This document shows, in pieces, positions 26,348-34,867 of a stretch of 64,000 nt of DNA. The translations under genes were made by a program, and so were the position numbers. The stretch spans positions 574,130 through 638,129 of the forward strand of contig NZ_HE611014.1 in assembly GCF_000236865.1 (NCBI RefSeq), read 5' to 3'. How positions within the stretch are numbered: position 1 is the stretch's first letter; each line of letters starts with the position of its first letter. This DNA is from Senegalimassilia anaerobia JC110. Its GTDB lineage: Bacteria; Actinomycetota; Coriobacteriia; Coriobacteriales; Eggerthellaceae. The notes under the pieces were generated by a model. The model was not told the origin of the DNA. It made no database searches and was given only the letters and a program-made list of their open reading frames with translations.

Positions 26348-26388
26348 AGTATACTTGCCCGCGCGCGTACGTGTAAGGAGAGGGTAAG
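26348..26388 (-). promoter_or_regulatory. Promoter with 11-bp-spaced direct-repeat operator for the bactofilin-like gene
   Basis: Minus strand CTTACCC (26388-26382) and CTTACAC (26377-26371) are spaced 11 bp; the second overlaps a -35-like TTACAC (26376-26371), followed after 17 bp by TATACT (26353-26348). The distance from the second repeat to the -10 is the same 24 bp as at 1002-1042. Confidence 0.55.
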
Positions 26389-26506
26389 CGAGATGGTGAA
26401 GCCGAGCCGTACACGGCTTCATCCGCATGTGGGCGTTTGAGGGTTGGCGCGGGGCGTGACGTATACTTGGCTTTCGAAGGTTTCTCTTTTCGCCGGAAGG
26501 GTTGGC

Positions 26507-27418
26507 ATGAAGATCACGCTGCAACAGATGCGCTATATGTTGAAGATCGCGGAAACGGGGTCGATGGTGGCGGCTTCGCGTGTGCTGTCGGTTTCGCAGC
26601 CCAGCCTGTCCGAGGCGGTGTCGGTCGTGGAGCGCGAACTGGGATTTTCCCTGTTCACCCGCGGAAACACCGGCGCTACGCCTACGAAGGAGGGCATGGA
26701 GTTCCTGGGCCGGGCGCGGCAGGTGGTGCTGCAGATGGACAACCTCGAGCGTCGCTATGGCGGCAACCAACCCGAGGGAATGCGCTTCGCGGTGTCATCG
26801 CATCACTTCACGTTCGTGGAGCGGGCGTTTTTGGACGTTGCGCAGCAGGTTGGTTCGGGTAGGTTCGACTTGGTGCTCAACGAGACGCAGACGCAGCAGA
26901 TCATCGATGACGTGGCAAGATGCGATAGCGACCTGGGCGTGATGTATCTCTCGCGCGCCAACGAGGGGGCGGTGGGGCGCGTGCTCGACCGCAACAAGCT
27001 GGAGTTCTACGAGCTGTTCGAAGCGGTGCCGCACGTGTTTTTGCGTTTCGGGCACCCGTTGGCGGGGCGGGAGAGCGTTTCGCTTGACGACTTGTACCCG
27101 TATCCGCAGCTGTCGTTCGTGCAGGGGGCTTATGAGTCGTCGGCGTTTTCCGAAGAGCCGCTGTGGGCGCCCTCGGCGAAGACGGTGAAGGTCAGCGATC
27201 GTGGCTTCGCCACCAGCTTCATGCTGCACTCCGACGCCTATACCGTGACCAGCGGCGTGTACCCGGAGTTTCTGCAGCGCGGCGCCATCACGGCGGTGCC
27301 CATCCGCTCGGGCGAGCGCATGCATATCGGCTACGTGATGCCGCGCGGGCTGACGCTCGATGCGATAGGCGAGGCGTTCGTGGCGGCCATGAAGCTCTAC
27401 GCGAAGGTGGAGGGCTAG
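26507..27418 (+). CDS. LysR-family transcriptional regulator
   Basis: 303 residues. The winged helix (about 1-60: MKITLQQMRYMLKIAETGSM, then QPSLSEAVSVVERELGFSLF) and the type 2 periplasmic-binding-like effector domain are complete. An upstream in-frame start (26444) gives 21 extra residues outside the family; GGAAGGG precedes the ATG at 26507. It is divergent from the bactofilin-like gene with 250 bases between them. It resembles the intact LysR gene at 41221 in the effector domain (both have LGVMY/LGVLY and QLSFVQGAYES/RLSYDQGIRNS segments), so the two may be paralogues. Ligand unknown. Confidence 0.93.
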   Translation: MKITLQQMRYMLKIAETGSMVAASRVLSVSQPSLSEAVSVVERELGFSLFTRGNTGATPTKEGMEFLGRARQVVLQMDNLERRYGGNQPEGMRFAVSSHHFTFVERAFLDVAQQVGSGRFDLVLNETQTQQIIDDVARCDSDLGVMYLSRANEGAVGRVLDRNKLEFYELFEAVPHVFLRFGHPLAGRESVSLDDLYPYPQLSFVQGAYESSAFSEEPLWAPSAKTVKVSDRGFATSFMLHSDAYTVTSGVYPEFLQRGAITAVPIRSGERMHIGYVMPRGLTLDAIGEAFVAAMKLYAKVEG

Positions 27419-27434
27419 AAGGCCTGTTCACGCT

Positions 27435-28133
27435 CTACAGCTTCATGCTGGCGGGGATGATGCAGTCGTAGCGCACGGCCTTACCGTCGATGGAGTAGCT
27501 GGGCTTGATGCCGGCCAGGTACGGGCCTTTCGCCGGGCGCTTGATGACCACCTTGCGCGGGCCGCAGGCTATGGCGGCGCGCAGCAGCCCTTCCTCATCG
27601 GTGCACGGCGCTTCCAGATGGTGCAGCAGCTGGAACTTCTTCTTGACCGCGGCGCTTTTCTGCCGGGCGGGGAACATCGGGTCGAGGTAGACCACGTCGG
27701 GTTTGGCCACGTCCATGGATGCGCGTGCGGCAAGCGCCTGCACGCTGTCGCCGCTGGTCAGGCGCATGCGCGCCACGATGGGCGAAAGCTGCGGGTCGGC
27801 GGCGGCGCGCGCCAGGCCGTCGGCAAGCAGCGCGGCGATGACGGGGTCGTGCTCGAAGAGCTGCACATGGAAGCCGGCAGCGGCCAGCAGCAGCGCATCC
27901 TCCCCGAACCCGGCGGTGGCGTCGATGGCGCGAGGTTGATCGACGCCTTTGACGCGCGCGGCGCGGACGAGCAGCTCGTGGGAGAGCCTCCCGGGCTTGA
28001 TGCGCGGCAGCATGCCTGCAAGATCGCAGCGCAGCTCCATGCCTTCGCCCACCAGCGCCAGGCCGCGTTCGTCGCGCACCAGGCTGACGGCGGGGTCGTC
28101 GATGGCGGGAAGCATGTTGTCGTCGAAGGTCAT
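27435..28133 (-). CDS. rsmJ: Class I SAM-dependent methyltransferase, RsmJ-like (16S rRNA m2G1516)
   Basis: 232 residues. RsmJ methylates a guanine in helix 45 of 16S rRNA. Family features: GRLSHELLVRAARVKGV, the SAM-binding IDATAGFGEDALLLAAAGF (about 94-112), the acidic loop FEHDPVIAALLADGL, and the catalytic DPMFPARQKSAAVKKKF (about 172-188). The final HLEAPCTDEEGLLRAAI and VVIKRPAKGPYLAG are also typical. The open frame runs upstream to 28268, but homology starts at MTFDDN (28133); no strong ribosome site is visible. Its stop lies 16 bases from the LysR stop on the other strand. Confidence 0.86.
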   Translation of the reverse strand: MTFDDNMLPAIDDPAVSLVRDERGLALVGEGMELRCDLAGMLPRIKPGRLSHELLVRAARVKGVDQPRAIDATAGFGEDALLLAAAGFHVQLFEHDPVIAALLADGLARAAADPQLSPIVARMRLTSGDSVQALAARASMDVAKPDVVYLDPMFPARQKSAAVKKKFQLLHHLEAPCTDEEGLLRAAIACGPRKVVIKRPAKGPYLAGIKPSYSIDGKAVRYDCIIPASMKL

Positions 28134-28245
28134 GGGGAAGCGTCCGATCGTCGGGTAGCGGGGGATTCGAGGCCGCGGGTCTGGGTTGGCGCCGGGCCCG
28201 CGGGTTCGTGCGAGCCGGGTTTTCCGAGGCGCTGCGCGTGCGGGT

Positions 28246-28270
28246 CGGTGCCGCGCGTCGCGCGGCACCG
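28246..28270. terminator. GC-rich hairpin downstream of mtnN
   Basis: CGGTGCCGCGC (28246-28256) pairs perfectly with GCGCGGCACCG (28260-28270). It lies just after the mtnN stop on the minus strand. The lack of a T run makes it an intrinsic terminator of uncertain strength. Confidence 0.5.
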
Positions 28271-28283
28271 GTTCCGAGGCTTG

Positions 28284-29000
28284 CTAGCCTTGCCGTTTAA
28301 GCATGGCGATGACGAGCGCGGCGCTGTTGCGGGCCGCCTGCGCCTCGAACGTGGGGTAGTCCATGGACGAGGATCCGTCGGCCTTGTCGGAGATGGCGCG
28401 CACGATGGCGCACGGCACGCCGTTGGCCCATGCGACCTGCGCGATGGCCGCGCCTTCCATCTCGCAGCACTTCGCACCGAACGTTTCGGTGATGCGCTGC
28501 TTTTCGAAGTTGTCGCGCACGAAGTGGTCGCCCGAGGCCACGCGGCCGGTGTGCGCGGTGGCGCCTATCGCCGACGCCGCGGCGACGACCGATTTCGACA
28601 GCGCCGGGCTGCAGGGGAACGCTAGCGTGTCCAGTCCAGGCGTCTGACCTGCGGCGTAGCCCAGGTTGCACACGTCCATGATGTGGTTGGCCGCGTCGTC
28701 GGCCACCACGATGTCGCCGATGTTGATGGATGCGTCCAGCGAGCCGGCGATGCCGGTGTTGAGCAGCGCTCCCACGCCGAAGCGGTCGACGAGCACCTGC
28801 GCGCACGTGGCGGCGTTGACCATGCCCACGCCGCACTGCACCACGATGACGGTGGTGTTGCCGATGGTGCCCACGTTGAACTCCATGCCGGCGATGCGCG
28901 TGATCTTCACTGCGCCGGCCTTCGCCATCTCCTCGCGCAACAGCGCGATTTCCACGTCCATGGCGCCGATGATGCCCATGGTGTTGAAGCTCGTAGTCAT
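28284..29000 (-). CDS. mtnN: 5'-methylthioadenosine/S-adenosylhomocysteine nucleosidase
   Basis: 238 residues. Cleaves adenine from methylthioadenosine and S-adenosylhomocysteine, the latter giving S-ribosylhomocysteine for the neighbouring LuxS. Start MTTSFNTMGIIGAMDVEIALL, then GIAGSLDASINIGDIVVADD (about 73-92), SGDHFVRD near 158 and CCEMEGAAIAQVA (about 176-188), where the catalytic-site Glu pair binds the ribose; the general acid is expected in VRAISDKADG (Asp near 204). The frame is open far upstream, but homology starts at the ATG at 29000. Lies downstream of luxS, same strand, separated by a long inverted repeat. Confidence 0.95.
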   Translation of the reverse strand: MTTSFNTMGIIGAMDVEIALLREEMAKAGAVKITRIAGMEFNVGTIGNTTVIVVQCGVGMVNAATCAQVLVDRFGVGALLNTGIAGSLDASINIGDIVVADDAANHIMDVCNLGYAAGQTPGLDTLAFPCSPALSKSVVAAASAIGATAHTGRVASGDHFVRDNFEKQRITETFGAKCCEMEGAAIAQVAWANGVPCAIVRAISDKADGSSSMDYPTFEAQAARNSAALVIAMLKRQG

Positions 29001-29079
29001 AAGCTGCTTTCTGATCGGGGAAGGGAAGCGCGCGCCGGAAGGGAGCCGAGGACGCACGCGTGCGAAATAGAGGGGGTGG

Positions 29080-29160
29080 TGAGCAGGGGACGGAGGTGTG
29101 TTCTGGGTGAATCTGCGGGAATGAAAGGCTTGCCCCGAACGCACCTCCGTCCCCTGCTCA
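29080..29160. repeat. 81-bp inverted repeat (REP/MITE-like) between luxS and mtnN
   Basis: Two 24-base arms (29080-29103 and 29137-29160) are complementary with one mismatch; the spacer is 33 bases and the stem can extend a few pairs inward. The arms contain GGGGACGGAGGTG, a phrase resembling the GGGGACGG repeats often mobilised by REP-associated tyrosine transposases (recollection, not a search). No transposase is nearby. Confidence 0.7.
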
Positions 29161-29175
29161 TCCTGTTCGCCTGCG

Positions 29176-29670
29176 CTAGCCGAGCAGGGCGGGGTAGTGC
29201 GTGTGCGCCTCGTCGAGCACCTCGAGGGTGTCGGCCATGTAGCGGCGTGCCCACCATTTCGCCTGCACGAGGTCGTTGTCGTGGTAGTTGCCGCACTCCT
29301 CGGGCTTGGCGCCGGGGATCTCGCCCTCGAAATCGCGGATGAAGGCGAACATGCGGCGCACGAGGTCGGCCACATCGGTGGACTCGAGCTCGCCGAAGGC
29401 CACCAGGTAGAAGCCGGTGCGGCAGCCCATGGGGCCGAAGTAGATCACGCGGCCGGACCATTCGGCGTCGTTGCGCAGGAAGGTGGCGCCGAGATGCTCG
29501 ATGGCGTGGACTGCGGCGGTGTCCATGACCGGCTCGCGGTTGGGGGCGGTCATGCGCAGGTCGAACGTGGTGGTCGTGCAGCCGGTGGCGGCGTCGGAGT
29601 CGCGGCGCGACACGTACACGCCGGGCTCGAGCACGCGGTGATCGACGGAGAAGCTTGCAATGCGTTCCAT
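29176..29670 (-). CDS. luxS: S-ribosylhomocysteine lyase LuxS
   Basis: 164 residues. Converts S-ribosylhomocysteine into homocysteine and DPD, the precursor of autoinducer AI-2. The metal-binding HAIEH (about 56-60), the catalytic Cys in GPMGCRTGFYLV (about 83) and the third ligand region EECGNYHDND (about 125-134) are all present, with the N-terminal SFSVDHRVLEPGVYVSRRD. AAGGAG precedes the ATG. Together with mtnN it forms the two-step SAH recycling branch; the MetE-like protein at 39863 could remethylate the product. Confidence 0.97.
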   Translation of the reverse strand: MERIASFSVDHRVLEPGVYVSRRDSDAATGCTTTTFDLRMTAPNREPVMDTAAVHAIEHLGATFLRNDAEWSGRVIYFGPMGCRTGFYLVAFGELESTDVADLVRRMFAFIRDFEGEIPGAKPEECGNYHDNDLVQAKWWARRYMADTLEVLDEAHTHYPALLG

Positions 29671-29917
29671 GGATGCTCCTTGCTAAATATAGGTAACGGC
29701 AACGTGGTCGCCGTAGGTTCGCAGCGCCTATTGTACCGCCCGCGAGCAACCCGCTTCGCCGATCGGCATGCGAACAAGAAAATCTCCGCGCGGCGTGGTG
29801 ACCGGCGCGAGGGCGCGCCTGCGTTCGGGTTGCGCCGTTTACCGGTGCGGGTGCGCGGGGGAGGGCTGCGCGCGGTACCATCGTGCCATCACTGTGCGAT
29901 GACCTGAGGAGGTTTTC

Positions 29918-31873
29918 ATGGAAGCGGATCAGAAGCGCTACTTGGAATTGTTGGCCCGATCTTTCCCCACGCAGGAGCTGGCGGCGGCCGAGATCATCAA
30001 CCTGAGCGCCATCCTGAACCTCCCGAAGGGCACGGAGTTCTTTTGCTCCGACATCCACGGCGAATCCGAGGCGTTCAGCCACATCCTGCGCAACGGGTCG
30101 GGTTCCATCCGTCTGAAGGTGGACGAGGCGTTCGGCGATCAGCTGACCGAGGCCGAGAAGCGCGAGCTGGCTACGCTCATCTACTACCCGCGTGAGAAGG
30201 CGAAGCTGATCTTGGCGGGCGTGGAAGACGAGCGCGCCTGGTACGCCACCGTGGTGCCGCGCCTGGTGGCGGTGTGCAAGCGCGCGGCGCGCAAGTACAC
30301 GGCAAGCCGCGTGCGCAAGGCGCTGCCCGCCGAGTTCGCCTACATCATCGAGGAGCTGATGAACGAGGACAACCACGGCGTGGACAAGGAAGCGTACTAT
30401 GCCGGCATCCTTGATGCGGCGGTGCGCACCGGGCGCGGCATCGCGCTCATCGAGGCGCTCGCGCAGCTCATCCAGCGCCTGGCCATCAGCCAGCTGCACA
30501 TCATCGGCGATATCTACGATCGCGGCCCGCAGCCCGACGTCATCATGGAGACGCTGCAGGCGCAGCATAATGTGGACATCCAGTGGGGCAACCACGACAT
30601 CGTGTGGATGGGCGCGGCTCTCGGGCAGCGCGGCTGCATCGCGCATGTGGTGCGCAACTGCGCCCGCTACGGCAACCTGTCCATCTTGGAGGACGCCTAC
30701 GGCATCAACATCCTGCCGCTGGCAAGCTTCGCCCTTGACGCGTACCGTGACGATCCGTGCGTGGGCTTCGGCCTGAAGGGCAACCCCGACCTGTCGCCGT
30801 CCGAGCTTGAGATGAACGTGAAGATCCAAAAGGCCATGGCCATCATCCAGTTCAAGGTGGAGGCGGCGCTGATCGACGAGTACCCCGAGTTCGGGCTGGA
30901 AAGCCGCAAGCTGCTGGACAAGATCGATTACGAGGCGGGCACCGTGGTGGTCGATGGCGTGGAGTACCCGCTGACCGACCGCGTGTTCCCCACCGTGGAC
31001 CCGCAAAACCCCTTCGCGCTCACGCCGGCCGAGGAAGAGGTGATGTGCCGCTTGGAGGCCGCGTTCACCGGATGCGAGAAACTGCAGCGTCATATGCGCT
31101 TCTTGCTGGAAGTGGGCAGCCTGTACAAAATCCGCAACGGCAACCTCATGTTCCATGCCTGCGTGCCGCTCAACGCCGACGGCAGCTTGAAGGAAGTGGA
31201 CGTGTTCGGCCACCGCTACAAGGGCCGCGCGCTCTACGACGTGATGGAGCGCTATGTGCGCGCCGCCTTCTTCAGCCATGACGCCGAGGAGAGCCGTCGC
31301 GGCCGCGACCTTTTGTGGTATCTGTGGCTGGGCGAGGGAAGCCCGCTGTTCGCGAAGAGCAAGATGGCCACGTTCGAGCTGTACCTCATCGCCGACAAGG
31401 CCGCGCGCAAGGAGGTGAAGAACCCCTTCTACACGCTTATCGAGGACGAGCGCGTCATCGCGGGGATTTTCGAGGACTTCGGCATGGACCCGGAGACGTC
31501 GCATATCGTGTGCGGTCACGTGCCGGTCAAGGTCAAGGACGGCGAGGACCCCGTGAAGTGCGGCGGGCGCGTGTTCATGATCGACGGCGGGTTCTCGAGG
31601 GCCTACCAGCCCACCACGGGCATCGCCGGCTACACGCTCATCGACAACTCCTACGAGTTCATCCTGGCGGCGCACGAGCCGCTGAAGTCCGCGGCCGCGG
31701 CAGTGGTCGAGGAGCTCGATATCCACTCGAGCCGCCGCGTGGTCGAGCGCGTCGAGCATCGCACGCTGGTGGCCGACACCGACGACGGTGCCGATATCCG
31801 CCGCCGCGTCGAGGATCTTGAGCAGCTGCTGGAGGCGTATCGGGACGGCCAGATTGCCGAGGGCGTGCGCTAA
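29918..31873 (+). CDS. fbp: Fructose-1,6-bisphosphatase class III
   Basis: 651 residues, matching the large class III (firmicute-type) enzyme of gluconeogenesis, which hydrolyses fructose 1,6-bisphosphate. Metallophosphatase motifs are seen in order: FFCSDIHGESEAF (about 42-54), IIGDIYDRGPQPD (about 194-206), WGNHDIVWMGAA (about 223-234), and C-terminal CGHVPVKVKDGEDPVK with IDGGFSRAYQPTTGIAGYTL (about 560-580). GAGGAGG lies 8 bases before the ATG. A weak 9-bp hairpin at 31905-31936 may terminate the transcript. Confidence 0.96.
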   Translation: MEADQKRYLELLARSFPTQELAAAEIINLSAILNLPKGTEFFCSDIHGESEAFSHILRNGSGSIRLKVDEAFGDQLTEAEKRELATLIYYPREKAKLILAGVEDERAWYATVVPRLVAVCKRAARKYTASRVRKALPAEFAYIIEELMNEDNHGVDKEAYYAGILDAAVRTGRGIALIEALAQLIQRLAISQLHIIGDIYDRGPQPDVIMETLQAQHNVDIQWGNHDIVWMGAALGQRGCIAHVVRNCARYGNLSILEDAYGINILPLASFALDAYRDDPCVGFGLKGNPDLSPSELEMNVKIQKAMAIIQFKVEAALIDEYPEFGLESRKLLDKIDYEAGTVVVDGVEYPLTDRVFPTVDPQNPFALTPAEEEVMCRLEAAFTGCEKLQRHMRFLLEVGSLYKIRNGNLMFHACVPLNADGSLKEVDVFGHRYKGRALYDVMERYVRAAFFSHDAEESRRGRDLLWYLWLGEGSPLFAKSKMATFELYLIADKAARKEVKNPFYTLIEDERVIAGIFEDFGMDPETSHIVCGHVPVKVKDGEDPVKCGGRVFMIDGGFSRAYQPTTGIAGYTLIDNSYEFILAAHEPLKSAAAAVVEELDIHSSRRVVERVEHRTLVADTDDGADIRRRVEDLEQLLEAYRDGQIAEGVR

Positions 31874-31904
31874 CGCCGAGACGGACGGCTTACCGTATTC
31901 TGCG

Positions 31905-31936
31905 GTTGGGGCGTTGCTGCGTGGCGGCGCCCCGAC
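31905..31936 (+). terminator. Possible terminator after fbp
   Basis: GTTGGGGCG (31905-31913) pairs with CGCCCCGAC (31928-31936), one wobble, followed by TGTTG. Weak T tract. Confidence 0.35.
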
Positions 31937-32086
31937 TGTTGCGTTTCGGGGCGGCGGCGCGAGCGGGCTGTCGGCGGAACCGTCGACGTTTGGCCGCCCG
32001 ATGGCGTGCGATGCAGAAAAGATGATGGAAGAAGCCGGGGTTAAGGCATAGCGCTCGCATGGCTGAATGTAGTATTGTTAGGCGTA

Positions 32087-32102
32087 CGTCAAAAAATTGA
32101 CG
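32087..32102. promoter_or_regulatory. Inverted repeat upstream of the phosphate permease
   Basis: CGTCAA-N4-TTGACG, perfect, 27 bases before the start codon and just downstream of an AT-rich TAGTATTGTTAGG segment that may hold the -10. Could be an operator for the Pit gene; regulator unknown. Confidence 0.4.
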
Positions 32103-32128
32103 CAGCTCTTACGAGTATGGGGAATTGC

Positions 32129-33178
32129 ATGGCGCTTACGTTTGCTGACTTTCTTGCGCAGGCTATGGCTCAGCCTATCCTGTTCGTCATTTTGGTGCTT
32201 ATCATCGGCGTTACCGCGGTGTCCGGCGCAACCGACGCGCCGAACGCCATCGCGACGGTGGTTTCCACGCGTTGCCTCAAGCCGAACACGGCCATCGCCT
32301 TGGCGGCCGTGTTCAACTTCGTCGGCCTGGTGGGCATGACGTTCATCTCCACGGCCGTGGCGAAGACCATGTTCGGCATGGTCGACTTCTCAGGAAACAC
32401 CGATGCCGCCTTGCTTGCCCTGGTGGCGGCCATGATCGGCGCCATAGGCTGGGGCATCTTCTGCTGGTTCTTCGGCATTCCTTGTTCGAAATCGCACTCC
32501 CTTATCGCCGGCATCACCGGCGGCGCGGTGGCCATGAACGGCTGGGCGGGCGTCGTGCCTTCCGAGTGGGTCAAGGTCATCTACGGTATGGTGTTCTCCC
32601 TGCTGGCGGGCTTTGCGCTGGGTTGGGTGTTCACGAAGATCATCGAGCGTGTGTTCGAGATGGCCAACCGTCAGGCGGCTAACATCGTGTTCACCGCCAT
32701 CCAGGACCTGTGCGCGGTGGCGCTGTCGTTTCTGCACGGTGCGCAGGACGGCCAGAAGTTCATGTCCATCGCCATGCTGGGCATCGCGCTTTCCTTCGGC
32801 AGCTCCACGCCCGACGCGGGCGGCTTCCCCATGTGGGTCATGATCACGTGCTCGCTGGCAATCTCGGCAGGCACGGTGGTGGGCGGCAAGCGCATCATCA
32901 AATCCGTGGGCATGGACATGGTGAAGCTGGAGAAGTACCAGGGCGTGGCCGCCAACTTCTCCACGGTGTTCACGCTGCTGTTCGCAAGCCTGACCGGCAT
33001 GCCGGTGTCCACGGGCCACTGCAACACGTCGGCCATCATGGGCGTGGGCGCCAGCCGTTCCATCAAGCGCGTGAACTGGAGCATCGCCAAGAACATGCTG
33101 CTGGCATGGGTGATCACGTTCCCGGCATGCGGCCTCATCGGCTTCGTGCTGGCGAAGCTGTTTATGATGCTGGCGTAA
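32129..33178 (+). CDS. Inorganic phosphate transporter, Pit family
   Basis: 349 residues with about ten membrane helices. Low-affinity metal-phosphate or proton-driven phosphate importer. Both inverted-repeat signatures of the family are seen: GATDAPNAIATVVSTRCL (about 33-50) and TGMPVSTGHCNTSAIMGVG (about 289-307), with SKSHSLIAGITGGAV and ISAGTVVGGKRIIK. In-frame ATGs upstream (32075, 32117) lack ribosome sites; GGGGA is 6 bases before 32129. No phoU-like gene accompanies it. A terminator follows. Confidence 0.95.
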   Translation: MALTFADFLAQAMAQPILFVILVLIIGVTAVSGATDAPNAIATVVSTRCLKPNTAIALAAVFNFVGLVGMTFISTAVAKTMFGMVDFSGNTDAALLALVAAMIGAIGWGIFCWFFGIPCSKSHSLIAGITGGAVAMNGWAGVVPSEWVKVIYGMVFSLLAGFALGWVFTKIIERVFEMANRQAANIVFTAIQDLCAVALSFLHGAQDGQKFMSIAMLGIALSFGSSTPDAGGFPMWVMITCSLAISAGTVVGGKRIIKSVGMDMVKLEKYQGVAANFSTVFTLLFASLTGMPVSTGHCNTSAIMGVGASRSIKRVNWSIAKNMLLAWVITFPACGLIGFVLAKLFMMLA

Positions 33179-33233
33179 AGTCGCGTCTGCCGCTTGTCGG
33201 CGCTATCGGGGTTTCGGCTTTGACCGCTTTTCG

Positions 33234-33281
33234 AACCGTCTTCCGTTTTCTGGAGCAATCAGGGGCGGAAGGCGGTTTTTT
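33234..33281 (+). terminator. Terminator after the Pit gene
   Basis: AACCGTCTTCCG (33234-33245) pairs with CGGAAGGCGGTT (33266-33277, one wobble) followed by a run of six T (33276-33281). Confidence 0.85.
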
Positions 33282-33398
33282 GTTGTCCGGGCTTCGTTAC
33301 ACATGGGGCTTTGGGCATGGGCGGCGGCTGCGACTTGGCCCTACGGCAGGTTGCCGCGCCCCTTGCAGCTTGGGCGTGTCGTGTTGGGGGAGGGTCCT

Positions 33399-33428
33399 TG
33401 GCTTGCCAGGCGGGTCAACGGTTACAAT
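33399..33428 (+). promoter_or_regulatory. Candidate promoter of the ClC/K+ channel operon
   Basis: TTGGCT (33399-33404), 18-bp spacer, TACAAT (33423-33428), 62 bases before the ClC start. The intervening 33282-33398 segment shows no gene. Confidence 0.4.
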
Positions 33429-33490
33429 ATGGCTGACATATCCGCAATGCTGCGTGCCCCCGGTTCGCAGCTTGATGCCAAGGGGTTTTC

Positions 33491-34867
33491 ATGGGCAAGC
33501 TTGCCAAGCCGGCGAACCGGCTGCTGTTCGCGCTGTGCGTGCTGATCACGGGCGCCATCGCCGGCGCGTTCGTGTGGGCGTTCTTCTTCTGCATGGACAT
33601 CGGCCTGGGGCTTTTGTGGGAGAAGCTGCCGCAGATGCTCGGGGCTGCGGTGGGCCGGGAGGTTCCGGCGCTGGCGTCGGGGCCGTTCGGGTTCACCGCA
33701 TGGCCGCTGATCGTGTGCCTGATCGGCGGCCTTGCCATCGGGCTGTACGACAAGCATGTCGGCTTCGCCCCCGAGGAGCTGAACGTGGTCATGGGCAAGG
33801 TGAAAGGCGAAGGGCGCTACCCTTACGACCACCTTGGCAAGCGCTCGCTTTCGGCGCTGCTGCCGCTTTTGTTCGGCGGCAGCGTGGGCCCCGAGGCGGG
33901 CTTGACGGGCGTGATCGCCGGTTTGTGCACATGGGTGGGCGACCGCATGCGCCGCTTCGGCGCCGACTTCCGCGCCATGACCGTGGCCGGCACGCAGGCA
34001 GCATTGACGGCCCTGTTCACCGCCCCGCTCTACGGCTTCGCCGCGCCTCTTGCGGGCACCGCCGACGGGCGCGTGCCGGAAGGCGAGGTGGACATCAAGC
34101 TGCCGCGCGCCGGCAAGGCGGCGGTGTACCTGTGCGCCGTGGTGGGCGCCCTCGGTGCGTTTTTCGGGCTCGCCGAGCTGATCGGCGGCGGGGGCGGGCT
34201 GCCGCGTTTCTCGGCTGCCAACGTGGGGCCGCGCGAGCTTGCGTGGCTGGTGCCGCTGGCGCTTGTGGGCACGGCCTGCGGCTGGGCATACCACGCTTCG
34301 GGCGCGGCTGCCGGCGCGTTGGCGCGCCGCATGGGCGACAGGCCCGTCGCCAAGGCGATGCTGGCCGGCTTGGCCTTGGCGCTTTGCGGCATGGCGCTTC
34401 CCTACGCCATGTTCGCCGGCGAAACGCAGTCTACCCTGCTCATGGCGCGCTGGACCGCCATCCCGGCGGGCGCGTTGGTGGCGACGGGCTTCGTGAAGGC
34501 GGCGCTCACGCCCGCGTGCATCAAGCTTGGCTGGCGCGGCGGCCATTTCTTCCCGGTGATCTTCTCGGGAATCGCGCTTGGCTACGGCTTTGCCCAGATC
34601 AGCGGCGCCGACGCGGTGTTCTGCGTTGCCGCATGCACCTCGGCGCTTATGGGTGCGGTCATGCGCCAGCCGCTCATGGCGGCGCTTCTGCTGGTCATGT
34701 GCTTCCCGCTTAAGGGCGTGATCGTGATGCTGGCGGCGGCCGCCATCGGCGCGGCCATCCCTCTGCCACAGGCGTTGAGCCCGCAAAAGACGGGGGATTT
34801 GCCCGACGGTGGCGAAAACGCGCCAAGCTCGGCAACGCCGGACGGGGAAGGGGAGCGCCATGCGTAG
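33491..34867 (+). CDS. ClC-family chloride channel or H+/Cl- exchanger
   Basis: 458 residues, about ten or more membrane helices. The anion-filter signature GGSVGPEAGLTG (about 129-140) corresponds to GXGPE of the family, and GGHFFPVIFSGIALGYG (about 350-366) to the GGXFXP motif. Whether it is a channel or an exchanger is not decidable by eye because the gating-glutamate region is divergent. The C-terminus ends in a charged, disordered tail. AAGGGG lies 7 bases before the ATG. Its last eight bases overlap the start of the next gene, a K+ channel, implying translational coupling. Confidence 0.9.
   Translation: MGKLAKPANRLLFALCVLITGAIAGAFVWAFFFCMDIGLGLLWEKLPQMLGAAVGREVPALASGPFGFTAWPLIVCLIGGLAIGLYDKHVGFAPEELNVVMGKVKGEGRYPYDHLGKRSLSALLPLLFGGSVGPEAGLTGVIAGLCTWVGDRMRRFGADFRAMTVAGTQAALTALFTAPLYGFAAPLAGTADGRVPEGEVDIKLPRAGKAAVYLCAVVGALGAFFGLAELIGGGGGLPRFSAANVGPRELAWLVPLALVGTACGWAYHASGAAAGALARRMGDRPVAKAMLAGLALALCGMALPYAMFAGETQSTLLMARWTAIPAGALVATGFVKAALTPACIKLGWRGGHFFPVIFSGIALGYGFAQISGADAVFCVAACTSALMGAVMRQPLMAALLLVMCFPLKGVIVMLAAAAIGAAIPLPQALSPQKTGDLPDGGENAPSSATPDGEGERHA

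Noticed and set aside
29080-29160. The luxS-mtnN inverted repeat as an ordinary terminator
   Set aside because: The stem is long, the spacer is 33 bases, and there is no T run after either arm; a mobile-type repeat fits better.
28997-31759. A 920-residue minus-strand frame covering fbp and luxS
   Set aside because: It overlaps two clear genes and has no family features; its low-complexity composition is typical of shadow frames.
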